64,000 nucleotides of DNA from Blasia pusilla (Eukaryota > Marchantiophyta > Marchantiopsida > Blasiales): positions 10,106,001 to 10,170,000 of the forward strand of contig CM114271.1 of NCBI GenBank assembly GCA_050084515.1, given 5' to 3'. The position numbers were made by a program, and so were the translations under genes. How positions within the stretch are numbered: the first letter of the stretch is position 1; each line of letters starts with the position of its first letter. Of the stretch, positions 42,837-54,520 are shown in pieces. The notes beneath the pieces were generated by a model that had not been told where the DNA came from, ran no database searches, and was given only the letters and a program-made list of their open reading frames with translations.

Positions 42837-44330
42837 TGTAATGTACAACCCAAGGAAAAAGGTACTCTTTTAATCGCAAAGTATTAAGTTTGTTCCCAAG
42901 AGATCATTGTTTCCCGAGTAAAGAGAGGTTTTATAAGAAAAATCAAGAATAACTCCTTCTTCACTAACTTTACTGACTAACTACAACGACACTGCCTTAC
43001 AAGTACAAAAGATTAAAAGGATTTTCTTCCCTTTTGGATAAGACTCTTCTCAAGTGCACACAAAGACTCTTGCAAATTTGCAATAACAAAGCTCCACGAA
43101 GACCTCAAAGAGACCTCAAGAATGGCGGCTCACCCTACTTTTAGAACTAAATCTGGCACGGTGGGTTAGTCACTGTCTAACAGCTTTCCTATGCTCTTCT
43201 TTTGGACTCTCATTCCTACTGCAGCCCAATAGAATCCACATTCAATTCCAGAAATTAGAAACTATGAGAGAAGACTCTTCTTTTGCATCAAAGAGTGGAA
43301 AGAACTTGAAAGTATTACAAGCTCCAGAAAGTAAAAGAGTCTTTAGCTTGGATCATCCCTCAACAACCTATCCACCAAAAATCCTCACAAGTACTGAAAA
43401 ATTTCAAACGTAAGGACATAACCCTTCTTCATCTGCTCAATCACAAGTATGTGGAAGATTCAAGACATCAGGGAATGACCCCTCCTTCTACTAATTTGCT
43501 CTTTAAATCGTCTTTACAATCTTTGATTTATCTGCCTATTCTGATCTAGATTTCTAACTGCTAATCCTAACCTACTCTATTCAGATTTTCCAACCCTCCA
43601 TCTTTCTAAGTTGGTTGATTGTCGTGATGTTTTATTTCTGCTCCATTTTTAACCGCTGTGCCGCTCCATTTCCGACTTCCAAAATTGCCACGACGATTCA
43701 TTCTTCCCATTTTTTCGCGCTCTTTGTAGTGTTTGTAGTCTTTATCTTCGCAGTCCTATCTTTGCGCAAAGACTCTTATCCTTAGGTTGCCGCGGAGAGT
43801 CCTCCTTTCTACTTTCAATCGACTGTACCCAAAGCATTCTTTATCTTTCTACTCCTATTCTTAATACATCTTCTCGCTTTGTGAAGACTCTTTAACTTCT
43901 TCTACTTCTTCCTCTTCCTTCTTTGAGTTCTTAGTCTTTGCTCTTGAGTCTTCACTCTTGATTCGTTGTACCTAGTCTTTGCACAAAGACTACCTTCATT
44001 CTCCTTTGCAAAGAAGCTTTTTCTAGTCTTCATTGACAATCTTTTACATTGTTCTTCCTACGATCTTCATTGCGAAGCACCCGTGCCTCTTCTTCTAACT
44101 TCTTTGCCTATCTTTTCCTACTTTTACTCAATTCTCACTCTTCCAAGACAGTCCTAAATCTTCTAACATCTCCTGTCCTCCCATCAGAGCTATGTCAATC
44201 AAGGTTTTCATGCAATTTCAGTAAAGTAAGACTCTTTACTTCCGGTATTGAGTCTTTAGTCTTCACCCGAGGAAGATTTCTGTAAAAAAAATGCTCTTTT
44301 TGTCAAAATTTCAAAAACGTGGGCACTACA
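42837..44330 (-). repeat. Family A 3' LTR, complete (1494 bp)
   Basis: The plus strand starts TGTAATGTACAACC and ends GTGGGCACTACA, giving TG...CA on the minus strand. It abuts a polypurine tract at 44331. It corresponds over its length to the reverse complement of 62106-63606. Confidence 0.87.
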
Positions 44331-44343
44331 TACCCCCTCACTC
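44331..44343 (-). promoter_or_regulatory. Family A polypurine tract
   Basis: The minus strand reads GAGTGAGGGGGTA immediately before the LTR. Confidence 0.8.
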
Positions 44344-44439
44344 AAATGTTCGCCGTCCCGCGAACACTCTTCTCGATTCTACTCTACTCTTGCAATATTC
44401 CTAAGGACTCCTATCATCTGGTAGTTCTACAATTTCTAC

Positions 44440-46130
44440 ATCATAGGGAGGTCAGCCATGAATGGTCGATGGTCGGTTGACAATACTTGGCGTGTTATTC
44501 TTCATCCTCTCGCTCCACCCTGCCACTACCTTCAAAGAAACTAATACTATGTTTTGCACTCTTACTTTCGAAGGTACGAAAGGCGCTATGGGCGGTTCTT
44601 GTAAACATGGAGGTTTTGCCACCTCAGGTAATATAGCAGTATGCTGCTGGAACTGCCTCTTCCAATACTGGTCGCCATACTCCAGCTCCTCCGTGATTTG
44701 GGCTTCAAAATTCTTGATTGCCTCGTTGATAAGATCCTGGGCCTCTTAGAGTTCTTTGCGTACTTCTGCCCTAAGTTTCTGATTGGCCTCTAGCATTACT
44801 ATCTTTGCTGAAGCTTGGCTACATTGAGATACCAAGTCACTATTTGTCTATTGTTGATCCATAATCACCTTCCCCTTCTTCACACTCTCCAACATCGCAC
44901 TCTGCAGATTGGCTTGAAGAAGATCAATATGCTCTTGCACAGACTCTTGTAACTGTGCAAAGATCTGATCCACTCCGTGCTCAATGTTGATCGCAAAGCT
45001 CTACCCCTTTTGGACATTGCGCGCTTCATACCGGGCTTCTACTACTTTTTCTTCGGCCTGGAGAAGAGCCTTCCTAAGATTTTCGATTTCTTTCTTTTGC
45101 TTCTTTGGTTTCTTAGTCTTTGGTCTTTGTTCACAATCTTTGCACAAAGACTCCCTTGGATCTTTTGCTGGAGAGAAGAAGTCCTTTATAGGTCTTCGTT
45201 AATAGTCTTTACCATCTTCCCACACTGCGGTATTCACCACGAAGCACCCGCGCCTCTCCTACTTCTTCCTTGTCATTCTCCTTTCCTACTCTTACAAAAA
45301 TTCTCATTCTTGTAGAACAGTGCTCTATCTGTCACTCTGTCTTTTCCCTTCAGCGGAGTTCTCCCCATTCCACACTTCCATGCTTCAACACAATTTCTGT
45401 GAAGCATTCTTCTTTACTTCCCGTTTTGAGCCTTCAATTTTGGGAGGAGGTCGGCCATGAATGGTCGATGGTCGGTTCACAAGGTTGGACGTTGTGTTCT
45501 TCATCCATTCTTTCCACGCTTTCACCACTCTCGAAGAACCCAAAACCTCATTCTACACACGCACTTATGTTGGAACAAAGGGTGCGATAGGTTGGATTTG
45601 TAGACATGGTGGTTCTTCCACTTCTGGTAACGCCGCCGTATCTTCTTCAAACTGTCGCCGCCAATGTTGATCAACATACTCCAGCTCTTAAGTGAGCTGA
45701 GTTTTGAAGTTATGGATTGCTTCCTCTATTAATTCTTGTGCCTCTTCGGGTTTGACATGGATTTTTTTGCAAAGCTTATGATCTGCCTCAAGTACGGAAA
45801 TCTTGCCCGTGGCTTGGCTCCACTGAGAAACCAAGTCAATATTTGTTTTTTGTTGATCTATAAGAAGCTTAGACTTCTTCACGTTCTGCAACATTGCGTT
45901 CTTGAGTCCCGCCTGGAGAAGGTCAACTTGCTCTTGTAACTTCACCTCGTGGAGAGAAGACTACTGGAACTGATCGTGGAGCAGATCCGCATCGCAATCT
46001 ATGTCGATCGCCAGGCTTTCCCACTGCCTTGAATTTGTGGATTCATACTTTGCTTCCACCAATTTGCTCTCTACTGTGTGGAGAGTCTTCTTCAACTCGT
46101 TGATTTCTTGTTCTTGGGTGCGGGTCTATC
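44440..46130 (-). repeat. Tandem duplication of the ORF3 coiled-coil tail and an LTR piece
   Basis: 44440-45105 and 45436-46130 are diverged copies: both begin with a block containing GCCATGAATGGTCGATGGTC and continue with a region encoding heptad-rich sequence (for example LQEQVDLLQAGLKNAMLQNV and DLVSQWSQATGKISVLEADH at 45945-45688). Between them, 45106-45435 matches the start half of the family A LTR in minus orientation. The offset is about 1 kb. Confidence 0.75.
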
Positions 46131-46439
46131 GTTCCATGGACTCACGAAGCGTCCTTTGTAACTGTGTTTCCACCGCTTTGTGTTGCATCTTTGTGATGAC
46201 GGTTAAGTAGGCCTAAGAAATAGCGCTAGCTGGAAAACTACCAATCCTCTTCAATTCCTGCAAGACAAGCTCAGAAATACCTATGAACGAAGTCAAGTGC
46301 TTCATCATAGTATTCATAAGTTGCACCGCAAACCATTTATCCCATGCTTGAAGGAATCACCGCCGGCTCAACTACCGCTGCGACTCATGGCTCGGGCTCT
46401 TCCTCTTCTGGTTCTTGGAATGCAATCTTGACCCTCTTG

Positions 46440-47290
46440 GGCCTTGAAAACTGTGGTAAAGGTGAGGGAGGTTGGGACACTCTAAGGCATTTTTGCAGCT
46501 TCTCTTCTACCCAAAGCTGATACTTCGGTCATCCTTGGTTTCCTTACTACTGTAATCGCGATCCAATCTGCTGCTTTGTCCGATGTTACCTCATCAACAT
46601 GTATGTACAGTCGAATCAAGAAGGGAGAAAGATAGGACTTTTCTCCCGGCGTCAATGATCCAACTAAGTCGATTACATGGGCATGCACAAGACCTGCAAA
46701 ATCTACCCCAGGTTCGTGTGGATGCAAAAGCATATTCCAGAGGATATAGCATTGCTTCACAAGTTTGTTACTCATGTAATAAGTACGACCAGGATTGAAT
46801 AAGATCTGATACAACTTACAAAATTGCGCAAACAAGGGCGGAGAGAGAATTTGTGGCTTGTAGCCATTTCTACCAAGGCCCTTTGCTGTCACACACCCTA
46901 ATTCCTCAAGCTCCTCTTGCATAACCAGAGCATCACAGTCCAATTTGTCTGTGGGCACCGTAGGTAGAACATACGCCAAAGATCGGGCAACCAAGTGTCG
47001 GGCTGGGCTCTGTGCTTGTATCCCATCTTCATGAATTTGTTCACCCTTGGTATCGAGTGCAATTCTGTGAGCAAAGCCAATAAATATTGCGACCAATCTG
47101 CTCAAAAGAACTGCCAGAAAGAACGCTCCTCTAGTGCTTCGCGAAGCTCTCTTGAAATCCCCAAAGTCAGATACACGCCGCACTTCATGAGAGCCGTGGC
47201 AGAACCACGATCCATTCTTCCCTTCCTTCCTCTTGGTGCGCAAGATTTGGTGATCACATGCTTAAGTCTACTCTTGACGGTTCCTCGACT
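46440..47290 (-). pseudogene. Family A ORF3 (copy 2)
   Basis: A 253-codon open frame (47243-46482) with LEELGCVTAKGLGRNGYKPQ, LFAQFCKLYQILFNPGRTYY and VKQCYILWNMLLHPHEPGVD, clearly the same protein as at 8498-9622. It continues through stops into the coiled-coil tail below 46440, so the full ORF3 would be long. It is interrupted upstream of its start by the chromovirus at 47297. Its role is unknown; the position matches the env-like or extra ORF of Athila-type elements. Confidence 0.75.
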
Positions 47291-47296
47291 TGCAGT

Positions 47297-48164
47297 TGTC
47301 GCGACCCTCATGACCAAATGAGTGCCAAGCGGAACATCGGAACATTAGCGGGCTCACGCTAAGATGGTTTGCGTGTTGGAGTAGTCTCGAAGAGGAGACA
47401 AGAGACGAAACGCGAGCGAGGCTTCACGTTTCAGATGTTGTGGTCGCGACCAAGAAACCTGGACCAAACGCGGAATGAGACTTGAAAGAAGTCGAGTCTA
47501 GAAAGTGGGTTGCCAAAAGGAAGAATCCGGATTTGGAACGCCACTAGCGTTTGAGAGTTTCCGACTGTATTTTTAACCATAACTTTTAGCACCAAGATGC
47601 GTTTGGATTAAATAAGGGTGCGTTGGAAGGCTTACATAAAGCCTCTTCAAACGCACTAAAGATCTTTGCAAACGCAGGGGCAGCGGCTGAGAGAAAACCC
47701 GGAAACAATTGTAAGTGGAGTCGGGTTGAGGGCCACAATGAAGGGCCCGACCCTCCTTTTCCAAAGGGGGGGTTATTTGAGAACCCCAGAAGTACTAGTA
47801 AGGGGGAAGGTCTCCGAGAGTGCTTGGAACCCGAACGCCACTTTGGGCGCCGCGGGGCGGCTCAAGGGCATGGAAGGGAACGCGAGTTTGGGAGTTGGGT
47901 TGGAAAACCTGCACCGAGTCTATTGAGGCGATTTTAGACATCCCTCTTGGATTTCACCCCGCGACTCAATTACTTGGGTCTCGGTTAGGAACTCACACGA
48001 GGTCCGTTGAACAGTTGGGATCGCTACGCGCGCAAGTGCCATTTCAGATCCCTAGACTAACCAAGAAGTCTGTTCCAAGTCTTGAAGGACTTGCCATGTT
48101 TTGGAAACTAGGAACTAAGGAAGGTTGAGCTTGATTGACGTTCAAGGAGAGTAGGGGCGCGACA
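47297..48164 (+). repeat. Chromovirus 5' LTR (868 bp)
   Basis: TGTCGCGACC...GCGCGACA. It has an extra segment near 47835-47885 not found in the 3' LTR and lacks a block of about 127 bp found there. Confidence 0.92.
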
Positions 48165-48166
48165 AG

Positions 48167-48178
48167 TGGTATCAGAGC
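48167..48178 (+). promoter_or_regulatory. Chromovirus primer-binding site (initiator tRNA-Met)
   Basis: TGGTATCAGAGC lies two bases after the 5' LTR. It is an exact match to the site used by many plant gypsy and copia elements. Confidence 0.93.
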
Positions 48179-48313
48179 TTATCCTTGGTGAGCGAGAACT
48201 TGGGGTCGTGGGATCAACCGAACGCTTGGGAAAACTCAAGGTAGCGGCTAGACTCAGACGCTCAAGGAGGGACGCAAGAAACGAGGAGGAGATCTGAGTG
48301 AGTTGGCTTGAAA

Positions 48314-49400
48314 ATGGCGATCGAGGGAGAACAACCCAAGAAGTGCCGAATCAAGCGAAGTGAACCAAGAGAGGAACCAATGCCGGACCGTGAAGCTATG
48401 GAGGAGAAGGAGACTCCCGAAGAGCTAAACGCCAGTCGTGAGGACGTTCCAGAGGCGATGCCTTCCGCGGGGCCATCGGGCCCAAACTGAGGGGAACGGA
48501 CCGAGTCAAGCCAGACGTTGGATTTGTTGAAGCTGTTGGTGGAGCAGATGTCCCAGCAAAGCCAGCGGATTGCAGATTTAGAGGCCACCTGAACTCCAGG
48601 AATGGGCAAGAAGCTCTGCAAGACAAACCTGTCCACGCCATTCACTGGGGTGGGGCGCTCACGGAAAGTGAAGGATTTCCTTACGGAACAGGAACTGTAC
48701 TTTGAGGCGCAGAGGGCAGTTGAGCAGGACAAGGTGACTGTAGCCGTTACTTTCCTGAAGGATCATGCGCTACAATGGTGGACAGCTCAACGAGAGGAAT
48801 ATCTGGGCGGCAAGTCACCTTTGAGTTGGGAGGAGTTCAAGGTGTTGATTGGGGATCGATTCACTCCAGAGGACCAAGGGTTGCGCGACACGGTGGAATG
48901 CGTGCGGATGCGGCAGAGTGGTTCCTTTAGCGCGTATGTGAGGGAGTTTAGTGCAAAATTGACTTCTATTCCAAAGATGGATGAGCACGCGAAGAAGGCT
49001 ATCTTCATTAGTGGACTCAGGCCAAGTGCTGAAAAGGCCCTTTACCGAATGCCGACGTTGCTAGATACCTGCGCGGATCTTCTGAAGCTGGCGGAGCGGA
49101 TTGGGGAGACGATGAGGTCCAAACCAAGAAACCCTTTGAGCCAAAAGGTTTTTCGAAGAAGTCGAAAAATAAGGAGGCATTCAAAAGAGTGCAGAGTGGG
49201 GGCCAAAGACGATCCAGAGAGAATGCGCCTGGCAACAAAACGAGTGGAACTTCATGCGAAGCCGAGAGGAGGACAACACTCAAAGTCAGGGAACGGCAAG
49301 GTCATATGCTACAAGTGTGGTGAACCGGGGCACCTGGCGAAAGTGTGTTCGAAACCAAAGGTTAGTAATGGGAGTATGATTGCATTTGTTGTTAAGCATC
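48314..49400 (+). pseudogene. Chromovirus gag
   Basis: Starts at the ATG at 48314 (MAIEGEQPKKCRIKRSEP). Stops at about 48488 and 48590 break the first third, but the frame is unchanged through to protease. The capsid core reads FLKDHALQWWTAQREEYLGG, LSWEEFKVLIGDRF and SGSFSAYVREFSAKLTSI (48750-48980). A zinc knuckle CYKCGEPGHLAKVC lies at about 49309-49350. Gag packages the element RNA. Confidence 0.88.
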
Positions 49401-50604
49401 TGTTGGCGGGCGATCTCGAGACGTCCCTTCAGGTCACCAAGAGGACGCACAATTTGGTGTACCTAAGATCCAAGATTGCTGATCGCGATGTGTTTTTGCT
49501 CGTGGATACAGGTGCTTTGCACTCCTTCCTAAGCCCAAGAATCGTGAAGGAACTGGGGTTGTCTACCTCTAAGGCGGATGAGCCCATTTGAGTAGGATTT
49601 GCAGGAGGCAAGTCTCATCGGACTTCTGATTTGGTCTTGGGTTTGATAGTAGGATGCGGGGTATTCGAGTTGAAGGAGAATTTCACTGTGTGCGAAATGG
49701 ATGACATTGACGGAGTCTTGGGGAATACATTCCTAGATGCGTATGAGGTGGAGTTAAGACGTAGAACCTTGAGGTTGAGCGTCTTGCTAAAAGACAAACG
49801 GTTACAGGTGCGGTTGGTCCGTGAGGTTCCGGCGAAAAAGGAGTTAGTGAACTCGATTACAAGGAGGAGCATGACCGAGTTGGAGGATGGATTTCTCTGC
49901 TTGATGAGACAAGTGGAGGAGGCTACAAGCAGAATACGCAGAGATCAGGACACTGCTTCAAGGAGAATCCCAGAACCACTCCAGGAAGTGGTCAAGGAGT
50001 TTGAGGATGTCTTGACAAATGAGCTTCCGACTGAATTGCCGCCACATAGAGCCGTCGATCATAAGATAGAGATCATACCTGGTTCCCAACCGCCTTCAAA
50101 AACACCATATAGGTTGAATCAGGAGGAACTTCTTGAGTTGAAAAGGCAATTAAGTGAGCTCTTGGAAAAGGGTTACATTAGGACTAGCAAGTCACCTTCT
50201 GGAACACCAATTCTGTTTGTAAAGAAGAAGGATGGAAAGATGAGGCTGTGTGTTGATTACCGTGCGCTGAATAAAGTGACGGTTCGGAGCAATTATCCTC
50301 TTCCGAGGATAGATGATCTCTTCGATAGGCTGGCAGGCGCGAGATATTTCACTAGGATTGACTTGAAGTCAGGATATTACCAGATTCGGATTGCCGAGGC
50401 AGATGTGGAGAAGACTGCGTGTAGGACAAGATACGGTTCCTTTGAGTTTGTAGTGATGCCTTTCGGTCTATGTAACGCGCCTCCAACGTTCACCACATTG
50501 ATGAACTCCATTTTTCACAAGGAAATGGATGAGTATGTTATTATCTTTATTGATGACATACTTATCTATTCGAAGTCACTAGAAAAGCACATTCGACATG
50601 TGAG
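49401..50604 (+). pseudogene. Chromovirus protease and reverse transcriptase, first part
   Basis: Protease FLLVDTGALHSFLSPRIV lies at about 49495-49548. A stop is at about 49589. A 341-codon open stretch follows with [75 protein letters not shown] and catalytic [11 protein letters not shown] (about 50541-50573). RT is cut at HIRHV (50604) by an insertion and resumes at 51642 in the same reading frame. Confidence 0.92.
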
Positions 50605-51638
50605 TGTAGTAACGGATTTCTATCAAGAGTTCAATAAGAAGTATCAATTGATCTGAATTCGTTCCCTTTCAGAATAGGATCTGGATCAGAAATTACATTT
50701 AAAGATTTTGAGTTGATTCTGTGTAGTCTATGCATCAACAAAGCATAAGGTGAATTTAACAGCAACACCAGACTGAGTGATTAACGTGTACATCTGAACA
50801 GGATTTTAGTTATAAGGAGTTTAACTTCTCCTAACATGGAATTAAATCGAAGGGAATGTCAAATTCTAGAGACAGGGGAGTACATAAGTGTTCTTGACCA
50901 AAAGAAGAGACTACGGTGAGACATATGATCTCCCTCTGCCAAACTCATTCGAAACAGAGATGAGGGGAGAAATGATTCTCAATTAATACGTCTGCTCTTT
51001 ACTCCTGTCTGAAGATACTGTTATCTGTCTCTAATTCCATCCTCAAAGCCATCAGTAATAAGTGAGACTGATTTTGGAGTTCAAAGAGAAATAATTCGTC
51101 ATTCCAAGAAGAGCAACTAGTATTGATTCTATGGAATTGGTCAGTTTCGTTCTTCCATGGTTGATCTCGAAAGGTGAGAGTCTTCTATCACAAGAGCAAC
51201 TCTTCCAGGTAAGGATCTGACTATGAAAATGAAAAAAGACCCTTTCTTTGACTTCCGGACTATGGTTTCAAGGGGTCGAAAGCTTATACTCATAACTGTA
51301 ATTCTGTTTAACTTCTTCCCAAAGCTACCAACCGTTCAACTTCTGCAGTGTTCACCGGATTAATTTCTTCACTAAAAACTGTCACGTAACTGTCAAAAGT
51401 AGGAACTCTTGGAAAGGTACACTTGTGATCCCTCGAACTCATAATTAATTTCTAATGATTTAAGGGGGTCCATAACGGAACGTTCCTAATTTCAAATAGC
51501 TTCCACTTTATTCTCATTTCCTAATATGTATTCCCTACTTTTAAATCTAAGTGAAATATTTCTTACTAAGGGAATTATTTCCGAGAGGTATCTAAACTCG
51601 TCTAAAATCTCTACAACTTAAGAAAGATGTATATCACA
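50605..51638 (+). mobile_element. Solo-LTR-like insertion in the chromovirus RT
   Basis: 1034 bp with ends TGTAGTAACGG and TATATCACA, flanked by GTGAG (50600-50604) and TTGAG (51639-51643). Removing it rejoins HIRHV-RAVLSKLRENQL without a frameshift. It contains no coding domain. No related sequence is seen elsewhere in the window, so the family and orientation are unknown. Confidence 0.82.
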
Positions 51639-53830
51639 TTGAGAGCGGTCTTGTCTAAGCTGAGGGAAAATCAGCTGTATGCGATTGTAGAGAAGAGCGA
51701 ATTTGGTTTGAGCAAGATCAAATTCTTGGGTCACGTGGTCAATGTAGATGGCGTCTGTCCAGACATGGAGAAGGTGAAAGCGATTGTCGAGTGGGAACCC
51801 CTATCCACTGTAAAGGGGATGAGGAGGTTCATAGGTGCGTTGCAATTCTATCGCACTTATGTGAAAAAAATTTCGGGAATTGTGAGACCTATCACGGATT
51901 GGATAGCAAAGTTTGCCAACACAACTTGGACCCAGGAAGTTAATGAGGCATTCAGCCGAGTGAAGCAGATTCTATCGCAGAACCGATTGAAGTCTGCCGG
52001 AGTTTGACAAACCGTTCGAAGTGCATACCGATGCTAGTGATTTCGCGGTTGCAGGAATGTTGGTGCAAGAAGGGAGACCGGTGGCATACGAAAGCAAGAA
52101 GCTTAGCGATACTGAAAGGAGATGGCCTACTCACGAGAAAGAGTTGTTCGCGGTGGTACATTGCTTGAGGAAGTGGCGGCATTATCTAGGGCTCCACAGG
52201 ACTCGAGTATTCACTGATAATATATCACTCAAGTATTTTGAGACCTAGGATCGAGTGACAGCGAAACAACTGCGATGGCATGATACCTTGGCGCTGATTC
52301 ACAAGCCAGGTAAAGATAATGTGATTCCAGATGCATTGAGTCACAAGGAGGAACACATGCCATCGACGACACAGGTCTTGAGAGCAATGTTCCCTAAAGA
52401 AACAGACCTGGAAAGAAGGATTCGTGAAGGATATATGAAGGATGCTCACGCAAGGGAGTATCTGAGGAAGTTGAAGCAGGGTGAGAAGGTGGCCAACATA
52501 AGTTTGAGGCACGGTTTACTAAGGTTCAAACAGAGTAGGATCTATGTAGGGCAAGGCAAGATGCAGACCAAAGTGTTAGCGGAGTGTCACACTTGACCCT
52601 TGGCATGACATAAAGGAGAGAAATCTACGCTAGCTGTTCTGTCGAAGCGGTTCTTTTGGCCCAACATGAAAGAGGATGTTGCTCAATATGTGACCTGCCA
52701 AGCGAATAGAGTCTCTTATGATAAGAAACAGGGCTTGCTGCATCCCTTGCCAATGCCAGAAAGACCCTTGCAAAGTGTGAGTATGGATTTCATCACGAGT
52801 CTTCCGGAATCTGAGGGATACAACGCTATACTTGTGATTGTTGATCGGTTTAGCAAGTTGGCGAGATTCGTACCGACGGTGGATTTCGCAACGGCTTATA
52901 CGACCTCGCAATTGTTTCTTGATAGCTGGTGGCGTGCTCACGGGTTGCCGAGGAGCATTGTTTCAGATCGGGATCCAAAGTTTACCAGTGCTTTCTGGAA
53001 GCACTTGTTCAGAAGGTTTAAGACCAAGCTAAGTTTCAGTACGGCTTTCCACCCACAGACGGATGGGGCCGATGAAAAAAAGGTAAACTCTATCGTGAAT
53101 CAATACTTAAGGAATTATGTCGTCTTTGATCAACGAGATTGGGTCAAGTGGTGAGCATGGCGGCATCTTTGCTACAACTCGACCAAGCATTTCGCGAATC
53201 GAGAATCTCCGTTTCTCCTAGCAAATGGACGAGAGCCAGAAGGGCCTCTTGACCTAGCCCTTTCGAAGGGTACTACATTGGCACGAACACGGCAAGCGAC
53301 GGCAGAAGGTTTGTTCGTGGAGATTCGAGAACGGGAAGAGCGAGCAAGGCAAAGTCTTGTAAAGGCTCAAATGAGGTACGTTAAGCATGCTAACAAGAGT
53401 CGGCGCCAAGTGTGGTTGAGTGTGAAGAACCTCACTCTTCCGAAAGAGTTTATGTCGCCCGCCAAGTATCTTTGGACCGTATGTGATTGTGGCAAACCTG
53501 TTTGAGGATGTGTATACGTTGAGGCTGCCGGACGAGTTCAAGATTCACCCGACCTTTCATGTGTCATTTTTGAAGAAATATCTTCAAGATAATGGACGTT
53601 TCGCGTGGAGACAGGTGGTGAGACCGCACCCGATCATCATAAATGAAGAGCCGGAGTTTGAGGTGAAGACCATCTTACGTTCGAGGCGTCGGGCCAACAA
53701 GTATGAATACTTGGTAAAATGGAAGGGCTACCATGTGAAGGAGGCGACTTGGATTGCGGAGGCGGATTTGGAACACGCGCAAGAGTTGTTGCGAGACTTC
53801 AAGCGAACACAAGCGAAGCACATACGTTAG
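51639..53830 (+). pseudogene. Chromovirus RT end, RNase H, integrase and chromodomain
   Basis: RT thumb: KIKFLGHVVNVDGVCPDMEK at about 51718-51777. RNase H: HTDASDFAVAGMLVQEGRPV at 52024, then HEKELFAVVHCLRKWRHYLG. Integrase: SMDFITSLPESEGYNAILVI at about 52784-52843, VSDRDPKFTSAFWKHLF at 52960-53010 and FHPQTDGADEK near 53048-53080. Here the usual QTDGQxE has GADE, so the spacing to the catalytic Glu is kept. Chromodomain at the C-terminus, about 53650-53800: FEVKTILRSRRRANKYEYLV then KWKGYHVKEATWIAEADL. Frameshifts occur near 51995 and 53500, with stops near 52250, 52597 and 53153. Chromodomains direct integration to modified histones. Confidence 0.9.
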
Positions 53831-54507
53831 TACGAGGAGAAGCTAGAGACATGACTTGTAACCAGTGGAATCTTGGGCTGAAGGCCGTTGTAACTAGAAT
53901 ATGCTAGTGTTGCAATAAAGGAGTGTATGGATTTGGAGATTCGATGCCAGAGTTGATTGCAATTTGTATGTGGTAGTGCATGGCTATGAGTTGTTCATCA
54001 TAGGCTTAGGATGTAAGTCAAGAGGACAGACAAGGAGTATTTGAGGTGAGAGCTCGTATGTGGATAAGCACCTAGAACAGGACCTTGTGTTGGATTACAC
54101 TCGGGCTCGCCCTAGCGTCGGCGGGGCAGATGAAGTCTGTCTTGGGGCTTGGGGTGATCTTACTTGTGGCTACATAAGTAAACTTAGTGACGCGCCTAAG
54201 TCGAATACGAGAGCGACCCAATAGTAGTACGATTTGTAGACCATGTAAATAGGTGTGATGTTTACAGGAATGAGTCAGAAGAGTCTAAGGTTGCACACTT
54301 AGTTAGCTTATTTGATAGGTTAGTTCCTTGGAACTAGTCCAAGCTTATCAAAGAGGAGAGGCTAATAATTCTAAGTGGGGCAAAGCGACAACTATAGACT
54401 AAGAGGAATTGCGGGTTAGCCACCAAAACGCAATTCAATGTCAAGGGGTAGGCTGCCCAGGAGACTTGATATAACAAAGGTTTGCGTTGATGAGGGCATC
54501 AACCTCT
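53831..54507 (+). other. Chromovirus 3' untranslated region
   Basis: About 680 bp between the chromodomain stop and the polypurine tract, with no coding domain. Confidence 0.7.
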
Positions 54508-54520
54508 AAAGAGGGGTGAG
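54508..54520 (+). promoter_or_regulatory. Chromovirus polypurine tract
   Basis: AAAGAGGGGTGAG directly before the 3' LTR. Confidence 0.85.
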
